Source of the DNA: Oceanospirillum sediminis
Lineage (GTDB): Bacteria > Pseudomonadota > Gammaproteobacteria > Pseudomonadales > Halomonadaceae
Assembly: GCF_014164585.1 (NCBI RefSeq)
Contig: NZ_JACJFM010000025.1
Location: 1-64,000, forward strand
Direction of reading: 5' to 3'
Length of the DNA: 64,000 bases
Within the stretch, counting starts at the first letter, position 1, and every line of letters starts with the position of its first letter. A program made the position numbers and the translations under genes. Positions 36,108 to 48,043 of this stretch are shown one piece after another. Under the pieces are notes generated by a model that ran no database searches, had not been told where the DNA came from, and saw only the letters and a program-made list of their open reading frames with translations.

Positions 36108-37040
36108 ATGATTGAGATCAGACATCTGAAAACCCTGATGGCCCTTCGGGACACTGGCAGCCTGGTTGAAGCGGCTGAACGTATACACCTGACTCAATCA
36201 GCTCTGTCTCATCAGCTGAAAGATCTGGAAGAACGTCTGGGTTGCACTCTGTTTATCCGCAAAAGTAAACCACTGCAGTTTACCGGCGCAGGTATGCGCC
36301 TGTTACAGCTTGCTGATGATACAATGCCCCTGCTTCGAGCTGCGCAAAGAGATCTGGATCGGATGGCCGGAGGGGAAGTCGGCCGTTTACATATGTCGAT
36401 CGAATGTCATAGTTGCTTCCAGTGGCTGATGCCGACTATCGACAGCTTCCGCAATAACTGGCCGGAGGTTGAGATGGATTTCGCATCAGGTTTTAACTTT
36501 GCTCCTCTGCCAGCACTGGCCAGAGGCGAACTGGACCTGGTCATTACCTCTGATCCTCAGCCGCTGGCCAATGTCAGCTATGTCCCTCTGTTCCGTTATG
36601 AAGGGATGCTGGCTGTTGCCAAACAACATGAGTTTACCCGAAAACACTTTATCACCGAACAGGAATTGGCAGATGAAACCCTCATTGTCTACCCGGTAGA
36701 GAGAGACAGACTGGATGTATTCAGTCATTTCCTGACACCCGCCGGTATAGAACCCAGAGAAACCCGCTCTGCTGAACTGACCATTATGATGATGCAGCTG
36801 GTCGCCAGTGGTCGGGGAGTCTGTGCCCTGCCAAACTGGGCTCTGACAGAGTATCTGGAACGAGACTATGTCCGTGCAGTCAGATTAGGCGAACAAGGGC
36901 TCTGGAGTACTCTGTATGCAGCAATCAGAACGGAAACAGCCGATACGGCCTATATGAAGGATTTTCTTCGAACAGCAAAAGATGTTTCATTCAGAACACT
37001 GAATGGTATCCAGCCAGTCCATCCATCAGAAGAACACTGA
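36108..37040 (+). CDS. metR: LysR-type regulator of methionine biosynthesis, MetR
   Basis: 310 residues with GAGAGA before the ATG. The HTH (MIEIRHLKTLMALRDTGSL, TQSALSHQLKDLEERLG) and the effector domain (IECHSCFQWLMPTIDSF, EVEMDFASGFNF, GELDLVITSDPQP) follow enterobacterial MetR closely, including the cysteine of ECHSC and LIVYPVERDRLDVF. MetR activates metE and other methionine genes with homocysteine as co-inducer. No met biosynthesis gene is adjacent in this window. Confidence 0.92.
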   Translation: MIEIRHLKTLMALRDTGSLVEAAERIHLTQSALSHQLKDLEERLGCTLFIRKSKPLQFTGAGMRLLQLADDTMPLLRAAQRDLDRMAGGEVGRLHMSIECHSCFQWLMPTIDSFRNNWPEVEMDFASGFNFAPLPALARGELDLVITSDPQPLANVSYVPLFRYEGMLAVAKQHEFTRKHFITEQELADETLIVYPVERDRLDVFSHFLTPAGIEPRETRSAELTIMMMQLVASGRGVCALPNWALTEYLERDYVRAVRLGEQGLWSTLYAAIRTETADTAYMKDFLRTAKDVSFRTLNGIQPVHPSEEH

Positions 37041-37091
37041 GATATAAAATCTGAAAAGAAAAGCCGGGAACAAAAAGAAAAGCTGGGAATG

Positions 37092-37121
37092 AAAAAAAAG
37101 GGGCCCACTGCACGGCCCCTT
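37092..37121 (-). terminator. Intrinsic terminator after the RstB-like kinase gene
   Basis: Stem AGGGGCC (37099-37105) / GGCCCCT (37114-37120) with loop CACTGCAC, followed on the minus strand by eight T (complement of 37092-37099). It lies about 200 nt beyond the kinase stop codon and also 50 nt after the convergent metR stop. Confidence 0.8.
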
Positions 37122-37327
37122 CTCAACAAGGAGAGATAAAGGATAGAACATCAAGTCTCAGCTACAAATCAACCTGCGTTCCAATTTACTGCAGGAAAAA
37201 TATTACTGAATCCCCACACTTTCTTTGTTGATATCCATCAAAAAAACCCAGGTGAAGAATTAATCTGCATCAAGTTTCTGTGAGTCATGCTTTTTTCTAC
37301 GGCAAAACGCACCTGATCAGAAAACAT

Positions 37328-38983
37328 TTATTTCCCGGCAACAGATAGTATATTGTCAGATTCTCCCACCAGCTCCGGCCGGAAACGAGGGAAAATCAGA
37401 CTGAATCTGGCCCCCCCCAGGTCATCGCTTCTGTCAACCATCGCACTACCCTGATGCCAGTAGGTAATACGGCGCACAATGGACAAGCCGAGGCCATAAC
37501 CTCCGGTCTCCCGTGTACGGCTGTCATCCAGCCGGGAAAAAGGCGTAAAGACCCGGTCCCAGTCTGCTTCAGGAATACCAGGTCCATCATCATCCACATC
37601 AATACGCAAGCTATCTGCTTCGGTATAACAACTGACCACGACCTGGCTTTCAGCATAACGGCAGGCGTTGCTGACCAGATTCTGCACGGCTCGCTGAAAA
37701 TAGCGTACTTCAACGTCTGCAGTATCACCATAATCAGGGCTCAGATGGATAATCTTCAGCTCCAGCTCTGGCTTCAGTACCTGTAAACCATCTGTTACCT
37801 CTTTTATCAGGGGCATCACCTGGACATGTTCATACTGCAGCTTCAGACTCTCCTGCCCGAGCCGGGCATAGGTCAGAATTTCGTCAACCAGTTCATCCAG
37901 TTCCTGAATATCATTATCCACCCCTTTCAGCTGCTTACGAATGAAAGGATCTTCAGCCAGATCCTCAATCATCTGCATACCAAAACGTATTCGGGCAACA
38001 GGCGTTCTCAACTCATGAGATACCGCATGAATCATCTCCTGCTGTGTTCTGAGAAGCTCTTGTACCTGACGGGTCATTGAGTTAAATGCCGATGCTAAAC
38101 GGGCAACAAAATCATCTCCGTCAACCCTGACCCGTGTATTAAGATGGCCCGCAGCAATCCGACTTGCCGCCTGCTCAACTTTCTGTAACCGGTGTTCGAG
38201 CACCCGGACAGACAGATAAACACCGCTGGCTGACAACACCAGAGCAATCAGCGCAATGCCTGCCAGCATGGGTACAGGATACGGATCAAACAGTTCGACC
38301 GGTCCGACCTGAAGTAACTCATCATCCTGAAGATGGGCATAGGCAACAACGGAACGCCCGCTTTCAGTAAACGTCAGCACAGTTTCACCTTCAGCCAGCT
38401 GGACCTGCTCCAGTCGCCCAAGATTTAACTCAGAGGTGCGCACACGATTCAGCTCATAATAAAAGTGGGCTTCCTTACTGGCCAGTACCTGATCAACCGG
38501 CTCTCCGGTTGACAGAATAGTCTGTCTTAACAACTGAACCGATGCCCTGGCATGTTGTTCCGATAAACGGGGAATCCTGGCAGTCACCAGCAAATCCTTC
38601 GACATATCCAGATAACGATAGGCTACCAGCTCTCCGGTATCGCCGCTGTCCAGCAGTAACACCCGGTTTTCTGCCAGACGCTGCATCTGCCAGCTATCCA
38701 GCGAGGTATCACCAGACGTCACAATATTCAGTTCCAGATCCATCAGATCTGCTGTCTCAGACAACCACTGTTGCCTTTGCTCTGCCGGCGTTTGTTGCCA
38801 GCCTTTTGCCAGAAGAAAAAATGTACCTGAGGCCAGCTGTTCACGGTACTGTTCAAGACGCACATGATTAATCAGAGATGTCGCCAGCACAGCCAGAAGA
38901 ATCACTACCAGCATTGCCAGTAACATATGCAGATAGACACGAATAAAAATACTGTTTACACGAAGAGAGTTCGCCAGTTTCAA
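37328..38983 (-). CDS. rstB: RstB-like sensor histidine kinase
   Basis: 551 residues. Two transmembrane segments (about 19-40 and 245-265) flank a ~200-residue periplasmic RstB-type sensor (FFLLAKGWQQTPAEQ, LAEGETVLTF). HAMP, HisKA (IHAVSHELRTPVARIRFGM) and HATPase (LVSNACRYAESQVV, DDGPGIPEADWDRVF, GYGLGLSIVRRI) follow. The first available start is a TTG at 38981-38983, preceded by GGTGA; no ATG precedes the first membrane helix, so TTG initiation is likely. It is the partner of the regulator upstream, but two tandem terminator hairpins lie between the genes. Confidence 0.85.
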   Translation of the reverse strand: MKLANSLRVNSIFIRVYLHMLLAMLVVILLAVLATSLINHVRLEQYREQLASGTFFLLAKGWQQTPAEQRQQWLSETADLMDLELNIVTSGDTSLDSWQMQRLAENRVLLLDSGDTGELVAYRYLDMSKDLLVTARIPRLSEQHARASVQLLRQTILSTGEPVDQVLASKEAHFYYELNRVRTSELNLGRLEQVQLAEGETVLTFTESGRSVVAYAHLQDDELLQVGPVELFDPYPVPMLAGIALIALVLSASGVYLSVRVLEHRLQKVEQAASRIAAGHLNTRVRVDGDDFVARLASAFNSMTRQVQELLRTQQEMIHAVSHELRTPVARIRFGMQMIEDLAEDPFIRKQLKGVDNDIQELDELVDEILTYARLGQESLKLQYEHVQVMPLIKEVTDGLQVLKPELELKIIHLSPDYGDTADVEVRYFQRAVQNLVSNACRYAESQVVVSCYTEADSLRIDVDDDGPGIPEADWDRVFTPFSRLDDSRTRETGGYGLGLSIVRRITYWHQGSAMVDRSDDLGGARFSLIFPRFRPELVGESDNILSVAGK

Positions 38984-39018
38984 TGCAGTATCACCCGATC
39001 AGGATCCATCAGAAACAA

Positions 39019-39080
39019 AACCACCGCACAAAGGCGGTGGTTAAGATCAATAAAAAAGGCAGGATAATCATCCTGCCTTT
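39019..39080 (-). terminator. Two tandem intrinsic terminators between rstA and rstB
   Basis: Right after the regulator stop, AAAGGCAGGAT / ATCCTGCCTTT (39055-39065, 39070-39080; loop AATC) is an 11-bp stem followed on the minus strand by TTTTTTATT. A second, AACCACCGC / GCGGTGGTT (39019-39027, 39034-39042), is followed by TTTTGTTT. Both precede the kinase gene at 38983. Confidence 0.8.
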
Positions 39081-39085
39081 CTATC

Positions 39086-39805
39086 TTAAACTTCCTTAAC
39101 AAAAAGGTAACCCTTACTGCGTACCGTTTTAATACGACGTGGATGCATAGGATCATCTCCGACCTTAGGCCGTATACGGGACACCCTGACATCAATAGAA
39201 CGGTCCTGACCGTCATATTCAATGCCTCTCAGCGCGGTAAAAATTTCTTCCCGTGTCAGTACACGTCCGGCATTAGAAGCCAGCAACCACAACAGATCAA
39301 ACTCAGCACTGGTCAGATCAATACTTTCATCTTTCAGCCAGGCCTCTCGCATAGCATTATCAATGACCAGATCTCCGAACTGCAGACGGCTGTCATCATC
39401 CGGTACGGCTTCAGCAGGTTCTTCTCCACCAGTTACCCGCCGTAATAAAGCCCGGACTCTGGCCAGAAGCACCCTTGGACGAACAGGTTTGGAAACATAG
39501 TCATCAGCTCCCATTTCCAGACCAACCACCTGATCCATATCATCCGTTCTTGCTGTCAGCATCAGTATCGGGCCACTGTATTCAGGGCGCACACGACGAC
39601 AGACACCTAGTCCATCTTCACCCGGTAGCATTACATCCAGAATAACCAGATCAGGTTTTTCATTCAGAATACGCTCTACCGCGCGATTACCATCACCTTC
39701 AACACCCACTTCAAAACCATTTCCTTCGAGGTACTCTCTGGTCAACGTGGCGAGGCGTTCATCATCTTCTACAATCAGAATGCGGGAAGTTTCTTGTGTA
39801 TCCAC
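39086..39805 (-). CDS. rstA: RstA-like OmpR-family response regulator
   Basis: 239 residues from a GTG at 39803-39805. The receiver domain has the acidic pair in ILIVEDDERLATL, phospho-acceptor Asp in PDLVILDVMLPGEDG, Thr in MLTARTDDMDQVVGLEMGADDYVSKPVRP (quoted in part) and Lys in SKP. The C-terminal winged helix has LTSAEFDLLWLLASN and RSIDVRVSRIRPKVGDD. The LExGADDY and CRRVRPEYSGPI segments resemble RstA. It should control genes together with the downstream kinase; the targets are unknown. Confidence 0.88.
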   Translation of the reverse strand: MDTQETSRILIVEDDERLATLTREYLEGNGFEVGVEGDGNRAVERILNEKPDLVILDVMLPGEDGLGVCRRVRPEYSGPILMLTARTDDMDQVVGLEMGADDYVSKPVRPRVLLARVRALLRRVTGGEEPAEAVPDDDSRLQFGDLVIDNAMREAWLKDESIDLTSAEFDLLWLLASNAGRVLTREEIFTALRGIEYDGQDRSIDVRVSRIRPKVGDDPMHPRRIKTVRSKGYLFVKEV

Positions 39806-40349
39806 GGAATAATCTACCTAAATTATCTGTATTGTCAGCTACGGCCAGGCGTCACCTGAAAAATAACAAGTAAAGGTGCGCTGCTGCTTGTTTTATTTTT
39901 ACACACTTTAGTAACGATATAACGGCCTTAAAAGACAATGCTTTACATTTCTGTCATAGTTTTTGCCACAATAACGGAAACACGACACTATTTTTCTTGA
40001 ACCTCTATCAGGATACGCCTTTTCTTCTGTCTGTGATTCACTGATATTCAATCATATTTTATCAGCACCCGGTCGTTCTCTGCGATTCCGACAACCCGAC
40101 CAGAACAGGTATATTCAATGCACTTTCTATGCATAATGCGTATCTTTTACTCACCGTAATCATACATCAGGTTACATTTAAAACAATATGTGTCGTCTGA
40201 GTTGTTGTCTGAGCGAGATCAAAAAAAACTTTCATTTATTTTGCCTGATAAGCTGAAAAAAATTCTTTTTTCTAGCTTGAATTTTTCATTTCCCCTCTGG
40301 AGTCATCCTTTCCCGGTTAGTAGGTTTTCACCCCCTGAATAAACACAAT

Positions 40350-40369
40350 TTATCCACAGGTTATCCACT
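40350..40369 (+). promoter_or_regulatory. Tandem DnaA boxes
   Basis: TTATCCACA (40350-40358) is the consensus DnaA box and TTATCCACT (40361-40369) a one-base variant, spaced 11 bp apart on the same helical face. E. coli nrdAB also has DnaA boxes in its promoter, where DnaA links its expression to replication. Confidence 0.75.
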
Positions 40370-40414
40370 TGCGCAAGAAAAAAAACAACATTATCTTGTG
40401 CTCCCGTTCACAGC

Positions 40415-40434
40415 AAACCCAATATATTGGGTTT
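40415..40434. promoter_or_regulatory. NrdR box
   Basis: AAACCCAATATATTGGGTTT is a perfect 20-bp palindrome fitting the NrdR pattern acaCwATATwGtgt at its core. NrdR boxes normally come in pairs about three helical turns apart; a weak second match (ACAATTCAATACAG region, 40449-40464) is centred 32 bp away. Confidence 0.75.
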
Positions 40435-40486
40435 ATGCATAAACAGAACTACAATTCAATACAGCCCTTTAATTCTGGCAGTTTTT

Positions 40487-40508
40487 CCGGATCCGATCCG
40501 GTTTTTTT
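40487..40508 (+). terminator. Terminator-like attenuator hairpin in the nrdA leader
   Basis: CCGGAT (40487-40492), loop CCG, ATCCGG (40496-40501), then seven T (40502-40508). It lies about 145 nt before the nrdA start, so it would stop transcription before the gene. GATCCGG occurs again at 40570-40576 and could pair with CCGGATC (40487-40493) instead, giving a possible antiterminator. Confidence 0.5.
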
Positions 40509-40649
40509 GTTTAACGGGCAGACAATATTTGCGCTTTTATAGAACACTGCTCTTCTGCTACAGGCCGTTGATCCGGGCAGGAGATCATTTACGACGATTT
40601 GAATCGCCGTTTCCATAACCGACATAACCAGGCAGGCAATTAAATAGCT

Positions 40650-43535
<2,886 letters not shown>

Positions 43536-43557
43536 ACACAACCGGTTGTGGATAGTA

Positions 43558-43579
43558 CTGGTCGGCAATAGCCGGCCAG
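43558..43579 (+). other. Hairpin just after nrdA
   Basis: CTGGTCGGC (43558-43566), loop AATA, GCCGGCCAG (43571-43579): a 9-bp GC-rich stem with one G-U pair, 22 nt after the nrdA stop. No U-tract follows. It may protect or partly terminate the nrdA message. Confidence 0.45.
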
Positions 43580-43754
43580 CTGGCAGGGATGCCAGATCAT
43601 AACTCTTAAACGGACCCATACCACCGGGGACGGTTTGCCTCAGTGCTTTATCCGGGTGTTATAAGACAGCTCTCTGGTTTTGCTGATTGATCAGATCAAT
43701 TTCAGAATCACCGGATTTATCCTGTCAGAGCACTGCAGCAAACCGGAGTTTCGG

Positions 43755-43788
43755 TATAATACGGGCTATACTGTATAAATAATCAGTT
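43755..43788 (+). promoter_or_regulatory. nrdB promoter -10 with overlapping LexA-like box
   Basis: TATAAT at 43755-43760 is followed by TACTGTATAAATAATCAGTT (43769-43788). Its core is CTG-N10-CAG with an AT-only centre and matches the 20-bp E. coli LexA consensus at 16 positions. It covers the expected transcription start and ends 33 nt before the nrdB ATG. Confidence 0.55.
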
Positions 43789-43821
43789 ATCTGATCTCTT
43801 ATCTTTTCAGAGGTAATCACT

Positions 43822-45087
43822 ATGCTAAGCTGGGACGAATTTGATTCCGACGATACCGCTGTCGCAGAACCAAAACCACATTATGCCCCGCAGCCAAAAG
43901 CTGCTCCACAGGCAACAGCACCAGTTAAGACTGCTGCTCCGTCCCCTGCTCCAGAAACGGCTGCCGTTCAGGTCAGCCAGCCAGCCGACCTGAGTGCACA
44001 GGAAAAAGCCCGTCAGGCTGTTAAAAATATTGATGTAGCGCCAGGTCTGGAAGATCTGGAAATGGGTGCTGCACGTATCGAAGTCGACGACAAGCGTATG
44101 ATCAACTGTCGTGCCGACCTGAACCAGCTGGTCCCCTTTAAATATGATTGGGCGTGGCAGAAATACCTGGATGGTACTGCAAATCACTGGATGCCGCAGG
44201 AAGTCAACATGAATGCGGATATCGCCCTGTGGAAAAGCCGGGACGGTCTGACTGAAGATGAGCGTATGATTGTCATGCGCTCTCTGGGTTACTTCTCCAC
44301 GGCAGATTCTCTGGTTGCGAACAACCTGGTACTGGCGGTTTACCGCCTGATCACCAACCCAGAGTGTCGTCAGTACCTGCTGCGTCAGGCATTTGAAGAA
44401 GCGATTCACACGCACGCTTATCAGTACTGCGTGGAATCTCTGGGTATGGATGAAGGCGAAGTATTCAACATGTACCGTGAAGTACCGTCCATCGCGAAAA
44501 AAGCCAGCTGGAGCCTGAGTCACACTCACTCCCTGTCTAACCCGAACTTCCAGACCGGTACTCCAGAGACCGACCAGGAACTGCTGCGTAATCTGATCGC
44601 CTTCTACTGTGTGACCGAAGGCATCTTCTTCTACTGTGGCTTCAGCCAGATTCTGTCTATGGGTCGTCGTAACAAGATGACGGGTGTAGCAGAGCAATTC
44701 CAGTACATTCTGCGTGACGAATCTATGCACCTGAACTTTGGTGTCGATGTGATCAATCAGATCAAAATTGAGAATCCGCACCTGTGGACATCAGAGTTCC
44801 AGGAAGAAGTGACTCAGATGATTCTGGAAGGCACTGAGCTGGAAATTGAATACGCTCGCGATACCATGCCACGTGGTGTTCTGGGTATGAACGCAGGCAT
44901 TATGGAAGAATATCTGCACTTTATCTGTAATCGCCGCCTGCAGCAGCTGGGCCTGAAAGAACAGTTCCCTGGAGCAACCAACCCGTTCCCATGGATGTCT
45001 GAAATTATCGACCTGCGTAAAGAGAAGAACTTCTTCGAAACTCGTGTAACCGAGTATCAGGTTGGTGGTGCTCTGAGCTGGGATTAA
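43822..45087 (+). CDS. nrdB: Class Ia ribonucleoside-diphosphate reductase beta subunit
   Basis: 421 residues, with AGAGGT before the ATG. The diiron/tyrosyl-radical ligands are visible: Asp in [10 protein letters not shown], Glu, His and radical Tyr in [10 protein letters not shown], then EGIFFYCGF and [10 protein letters not shown]. An N-terminal 60-residue Pro/Ala/Gln-rich extension ([15 protein letters not shown]) mirrors the linker near the NrdA C terminus. The N terminus starts LSWDEFD and the C terminus ends GGALSWD, a typical NrdA-docking tail. It may have its own promoter and LexA-like operator. Confidence 0.95.
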   Translation: MLSWDEFDSDDTAVAEPKPHYAPQPKAAPQATAPVKTAAPSPAPETAAVQVSQPADLSAQEKARQAVKNIDVAPGLEDLEMGAARIEVDDKRMINCRADLNQLVPFKYDWAWQKYLDGTANHWMPQEVNMNADIALWKSRDGLTEDERMIVMRSLGYFSTADSLVANNLVLAVYRLITNPECRQYLLRQAFEEAIHTHAYQYCVESLGMDEGEVFNMYREVPSIAKKASWSLSHTHSLSNPNFQTGTPETDQELLRNLIAFYCVTEGIFFYCGFSQILSMGRRNKMTGVAEQFQYILRDESMHLNFGVDVINQIKIENPHLWTSEFQEEVTQMILEGTELEIEYARDTMPRGVLGMNAGIMEEYLHFICNRRLQQLGLKEQFPGATNPFPWMSEIIDLRKEKNFFETRVTEYQVGGALSWD

Positions 45088-45125
45088 TATCTCTTAGCAC
45101 AGATCATGGGATATATTTCCCACAA

Positions 45126-45160
45126 CTCTGTTCCGGTTGTGATCAGCAACCGGGGCAGAG
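45126..45160. terminator. Hairpin between nrdB and the convergent deaminase gene
   Basis: CTCTGTTCCGGTTG (45126-45139), loop TGATCAG, CAACCGGGGCAGAG (45147-45160) form a 14-bp stem with two G-U pairs. It lacks a U-tract. It is likely the 3'-end structure of nrdB. Confidence 0.5.
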
Positions 45161-45209
45161 TCCCTGCCATCAAATCCATCTGAGAAACGATCACTCTGCG
45201 TATTTACCT

Positions 45210-45746
45210 TCAGCCTCGCCAGGCTTTTAATACCTTTTCTCTGTTTCGAACCAGATTCTCCTCGGCCAGCTGCCGGGCCAGCTTTTTCCAGAAAGGATGC
45301 ACACGAGCCTGAGCCACAGATAAACGACTGGACAGATTCTTCCAGGCCGGGGGCAAATGATGCAGATGGCAGGCAAAGCCACCATCCGGGTCACGGGTCA
45401 GATAACGAACACGCCTGATACCTGATAACAGAATACGTCCGGTACACATCAGACAGGGTTCGAGGGAAACATAAAGAGTCAGACTATCCCGGGGTAAATC
45501 AGCAAAATGCAGCTCCAGCTGATTAATCAGCTCCATCTCTGCATGCCTCTGACTCTGATAACCTTCAGAAAACACCTTATTATGCGCTTCAGTGATCAGA
45601 TCAAGGTCTTCATTCACCAGAAGAGCACCAACGCCATAACCGTTTTCTTCTGCTGCTAGCATAGCCTGCTCACAACATAAACGAGCCCAGATATCATCTT
45701 CATAATCTGCCTCTGGAGCCTGCTGGAAAATAGTGCGATTGATCAT
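45210..45746 (-). CDS. Nucleoside/tRNA-adenosine deaminase-like zinc protein
   Basis: 178 residues. The zinc-deaminase motifs are present: HAEME with catalytic Glu, and SLEPCLMCTGRIL. The spacing matches TadA/CMP-dCMP deaminases, but the rest (VGALLVNEDLDLITEAHN, GGFACHLHHLPPAW) is less like TadA, and the C-terminal third is unrelated. Substrate cannot be named; a nucleoside or nucleobase deaminase near the ribonucleotide reductase genes is possible. Monocistronic and convergent with nrdB. Confidence 0.8.
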   Translation of the reverse strand: MINRTIFQQAPEADYEDDIWARLCCEQAMLAAEENGYGVGALLVNEDLDLITEAHNKVFSEGYQSQRHAEMELINQLELHFADLPRDSLTLYVSLEPCLMCTGRILLSGIRRVRYLTRDPDGGFACHLHHLPPAWKNLSSRLSVAQARVHPFWKKLARQLAEENLVRNREKVLKAWRG

Positions 45747-46188
45747 CAGTCACTCCCTTCATGCCTGGCAGATGTTATCAATAGAGCTTTCTGAAGATGC
45801 CTGATCACATCACCAGACAATATGATTAAACCAGTAATTTTTTCTACCTGACCCGATAATATCAGCATAAATTAAGATCAAACTGGCAATTACTGGCCAG
45901 TCAGTCGATATATACGGGTCTGGCGTACATGAAAACGCTCTGTATAAGGGCATCCTTTAGTCTGACTACCAACTGGCAGAAAGATCCATCAATACAATAA
46001 AGCTATTATTAATCAAATATTTGTAGAATTATTTAATTTAAATAAAACTAATATTAAGAGTAATCACTCAGATTCTTGTCCTGCCTCAATTGTTCGAATA
46101 TCACATCCAAGTTACAATCCAATTACATAACTAAAATAAATGTTTACACCCTTAATAACCAAAATGACTATTACAGGACTGGAATCAC
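45747..46188. other. AT-rich intergenic region before the chemoreceptor gene
   Basis: 442 bases without gene, between divergent genes. Very AT-rich in its second half. I see no RNA gene, operator palindrome or flagellar sigma-28 promoter (TAAA-N15-GCCGATAA). Confidence 0.4.
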
Positions 46189-47811
46189 ATGGGAATCCGT
46201 CATTGGCCAGTAGGGCGCAAGCTAGCTCTGCTTATCGGATTAATGCTGACTACGCTGACTCTGATAGAATTAAACTCACTGTATCGCTTGTATGATGAAC
46301 TGCTGACAGCACGCAAGGCTCAGGTTCAGGAACAGGTACAATCCGCACACAGCCTGTTAGGCTTTTACTATAAACAGATCCCTGAACTGGGGGAAGATCA
46401 GGCTAAAGCCCAGGCTCTGGCTGCAATAGCCAGTATGCGTTATGGAAAAAACGGATACTTCTGGGTCAATGATATGAACCATAAACTGGTCATGCATCCG
46501 ATCAAAAAGAAAATTATCGGAAAAGACATGACCAGCTCAAAAGATGCCTCAGGTAAACACCACTGGCAGGAGATGGTACAAGTGGTTAAATCACAAGGCG
46601 AAGGCTTTGTTGAATACACTTACAAAGGCCCTCAGTTCAAAGAACCCAAAGATAAAGTCTCCTTTGTGAAAGGCTTCAAACCCTGGGGCTGGGTTGTGGG
46701 AAGTGGGGTTTATCTGAGTGATGTAGCTGATATTTTCTGGGCTGCACTGACTGAATCTCTCCTTTTCCAGTTGTTACTGCTGACACTGGCGGTCTGGGGC
46801 AGCTGGGTCATGGTGCGCAGCATTACTCAACCACTGAATAAAGTACTGGAAACCGTTCGCTTTATTGCAGGGGGTGACCTGACACATCAGGTTGGGCTGA
46901 CCCGTAAAGATGAAATAGGTCAACTGGCCAGAGAAGTGGATTCTATGACACGCTCACTGAAGGATATCCTGACCGATGTCGAGCTGGCCGCTGATCAGCT
47001 GAGAACCCATACCAGTGAAATGCACCACAACACCGAAGAAACCCGTAATGGTATGGACCGTCAGTTCCATGAAGTTGATAAGCTGGCTTCAGCGATGGAA
47101 GAGATGTCCAGCACGATACAGGAAGTGGCCAGAAATGCCGTTGATACTGCCAGTACAACTCAGGCAGCTCGTCAGGAAGCCAGCACCAGCCAGCAGGAAG
47201 TAGGTGAAACCGTCAATGCTATCAACTCGCTGGCCAGTAACGTGGCTAATGCCAGCAATGTCATGAATCAGCTGAGCGAACAAACGGATCAGATTGGCAA
47301 TGTCATCAGTGTTATCCGGGAAATCTCAGAACAGACCAACCTGCTGGCCCTGAATGCAGCCATTGAAGCCGCCAGGGCCGGAGAAGCCGGGCGAGGCTTT
47401 GCCGTGGTAGCAGATGAAGTACGCAATCTGGCCAGCCGGACACAAGGCTCCACCGGAGAGATCGAAAATATTATTGAACAGCTGCAACGCAGGGCAGAAG
47501 CCGCCAGCAACAGCATGTCCCAAAGTCAGGAGCAGGCCCGTCAGAGTGTCGACCTGATGAGCCAGGCTGGCAGTGATCTGAATCGTATCGTCAGCCATAT
47601 CAGTCAGGTCAGCGATATGAGTACTCAGATTGCCTCAGCCGCTGAGCAGCAAGGCTGTGTTGCCGAGGAGATTAATAATAATCTGACCGGTATCCGGGAT
47701 ATTTCACAGGACGTTCTGGACAGGACCGGCACCATCACTCTGAGCAGCCAGCAAATTGCAGGTATGGCAGATACATTAAGAGGCAGACTCAGCGCCTTCA
47801 GACTGAACTGA
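46189..47811 (+). CDS. Methyl-accepting chemotaxis protein with single Cache domain
   Basis: 540 residues. A first transmembrane helix (about 10-30) is followed by a periplasmic sCache_2-like domain (about 40-175: [39 protein letters not shown]), a second helix near 182-203, HAMP ([20 protein letters not shown]) and the MCP signalling domain with hairpin tip [19 protein letters not shown]. sCache_2 receptors usually sense small organic acids; the ligand here is not inferable. No pentapeptide CheR tether at the C terminus. A terminator follows at 47821. Confidence 0.93.
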   Translation: MGIRHWPVGRKLALLIGLMLTTLTLIELNSLYRLYDELLTARKAQVQEQVQSAHSLLGFYYKQIPELGEDQAKAQALAAIASMRYGKNGYFWVNDMNHKLVMHPIKKKIIGKDMTSSKDASGKHHWQEMVQVVKSQGEGFVEYTYKGPQFKEPKDKVSFVKGFKPWGWVVGSGVYLSDVADIFWAALTESLLFQLLLLTLAVWGSWVMVRSITQPLNKVLETVRFIAGGDLTHQVGLTRKDEIGQLAREVDSMTRSLKDILTDVELAADQLRTHTSEMHHNTEETRNGMDRQFHEVDKLASAMEEMSSTIQEVARNAVDTASTTQAARQEASTSQQEVGETVNAINSLASNVANASNVMNQLSEQTDQIGNVISVIREISEQTNLLALNAAIEAARAGEAGRGFAVVADEVRNLASRTQGSTGEIENIIEQLQRRAEAASNSMSQSQEQARQSVDLMSQAGSDLNRIVSHISQVSDMSTQIASAAEQQGCVAEEINNNLTGIRDISQDVLDRTGTITLSSQQIAGMADTLRGRLSAFRLN

Positions 47812-47820
47812 TCCTGCTCA

Positions 47821-47852
47821 ATAAAGGTCCGGCGTACTGTCCGGGCCTTTAT
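47821..47852 (+). terminator. Intrinsic terminator after the Cache chemoreceptor
   Basis: ATAAAGGTCCGG (47821-47832), loop CGTACTGT, CCGGGCCTTTAT (47841-47852) with one G-U pair, followed by TTTC; 10 nt after the stop. Confidence 0.75.
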
Positions 47853-48043
47853 TTCAGGCTCAATCGGTATTTATCCGATATCCCCCCATATTCATACTCA
47901 AACAATTTAGTCTGCGCCCACCTGCCAGCAAGTCACTTTGAATATTGATCCTGGCCGTTGTTTCTCATTTTGTGACAGCTTTTCCATTAAAGCTCTGCTA
48001 TTACTCATGTATGATACATTTTCCACATATACAGAGAATTGTT

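Larger units (their letters stand above)
39806..40649. promoter_or_regulatory. Long upstream region of nrdA and of the RstA-like gene
   Basis: 844 bases without a convincing gene, AT-rich in its first half. It holds tandem DnaA boxes (40350-40369), a palindrome CTTGCGCAAG (40368-40377), an NrdR-type box (40415-40434) with a weaker second half-match near 40449-40464, and a terminator-like hairpin in the nrdA leader (40487-40508). These are described separately. Confidence 0.6.

Noticed and set aside
40340-40380. Chromosomal replication origin because of tandem DnaA boxes
   Set aside because: Only two boxes, no dnaA/dnaN/gidA neighbours and no 13-mer array; a promoter role at nrdA explains them better.
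43825-44781. 318-codon open frame opposite nrdB
   Set aside because: nrdB is certain from its diiron and radical residues; the antisense frame has no recognisable features.
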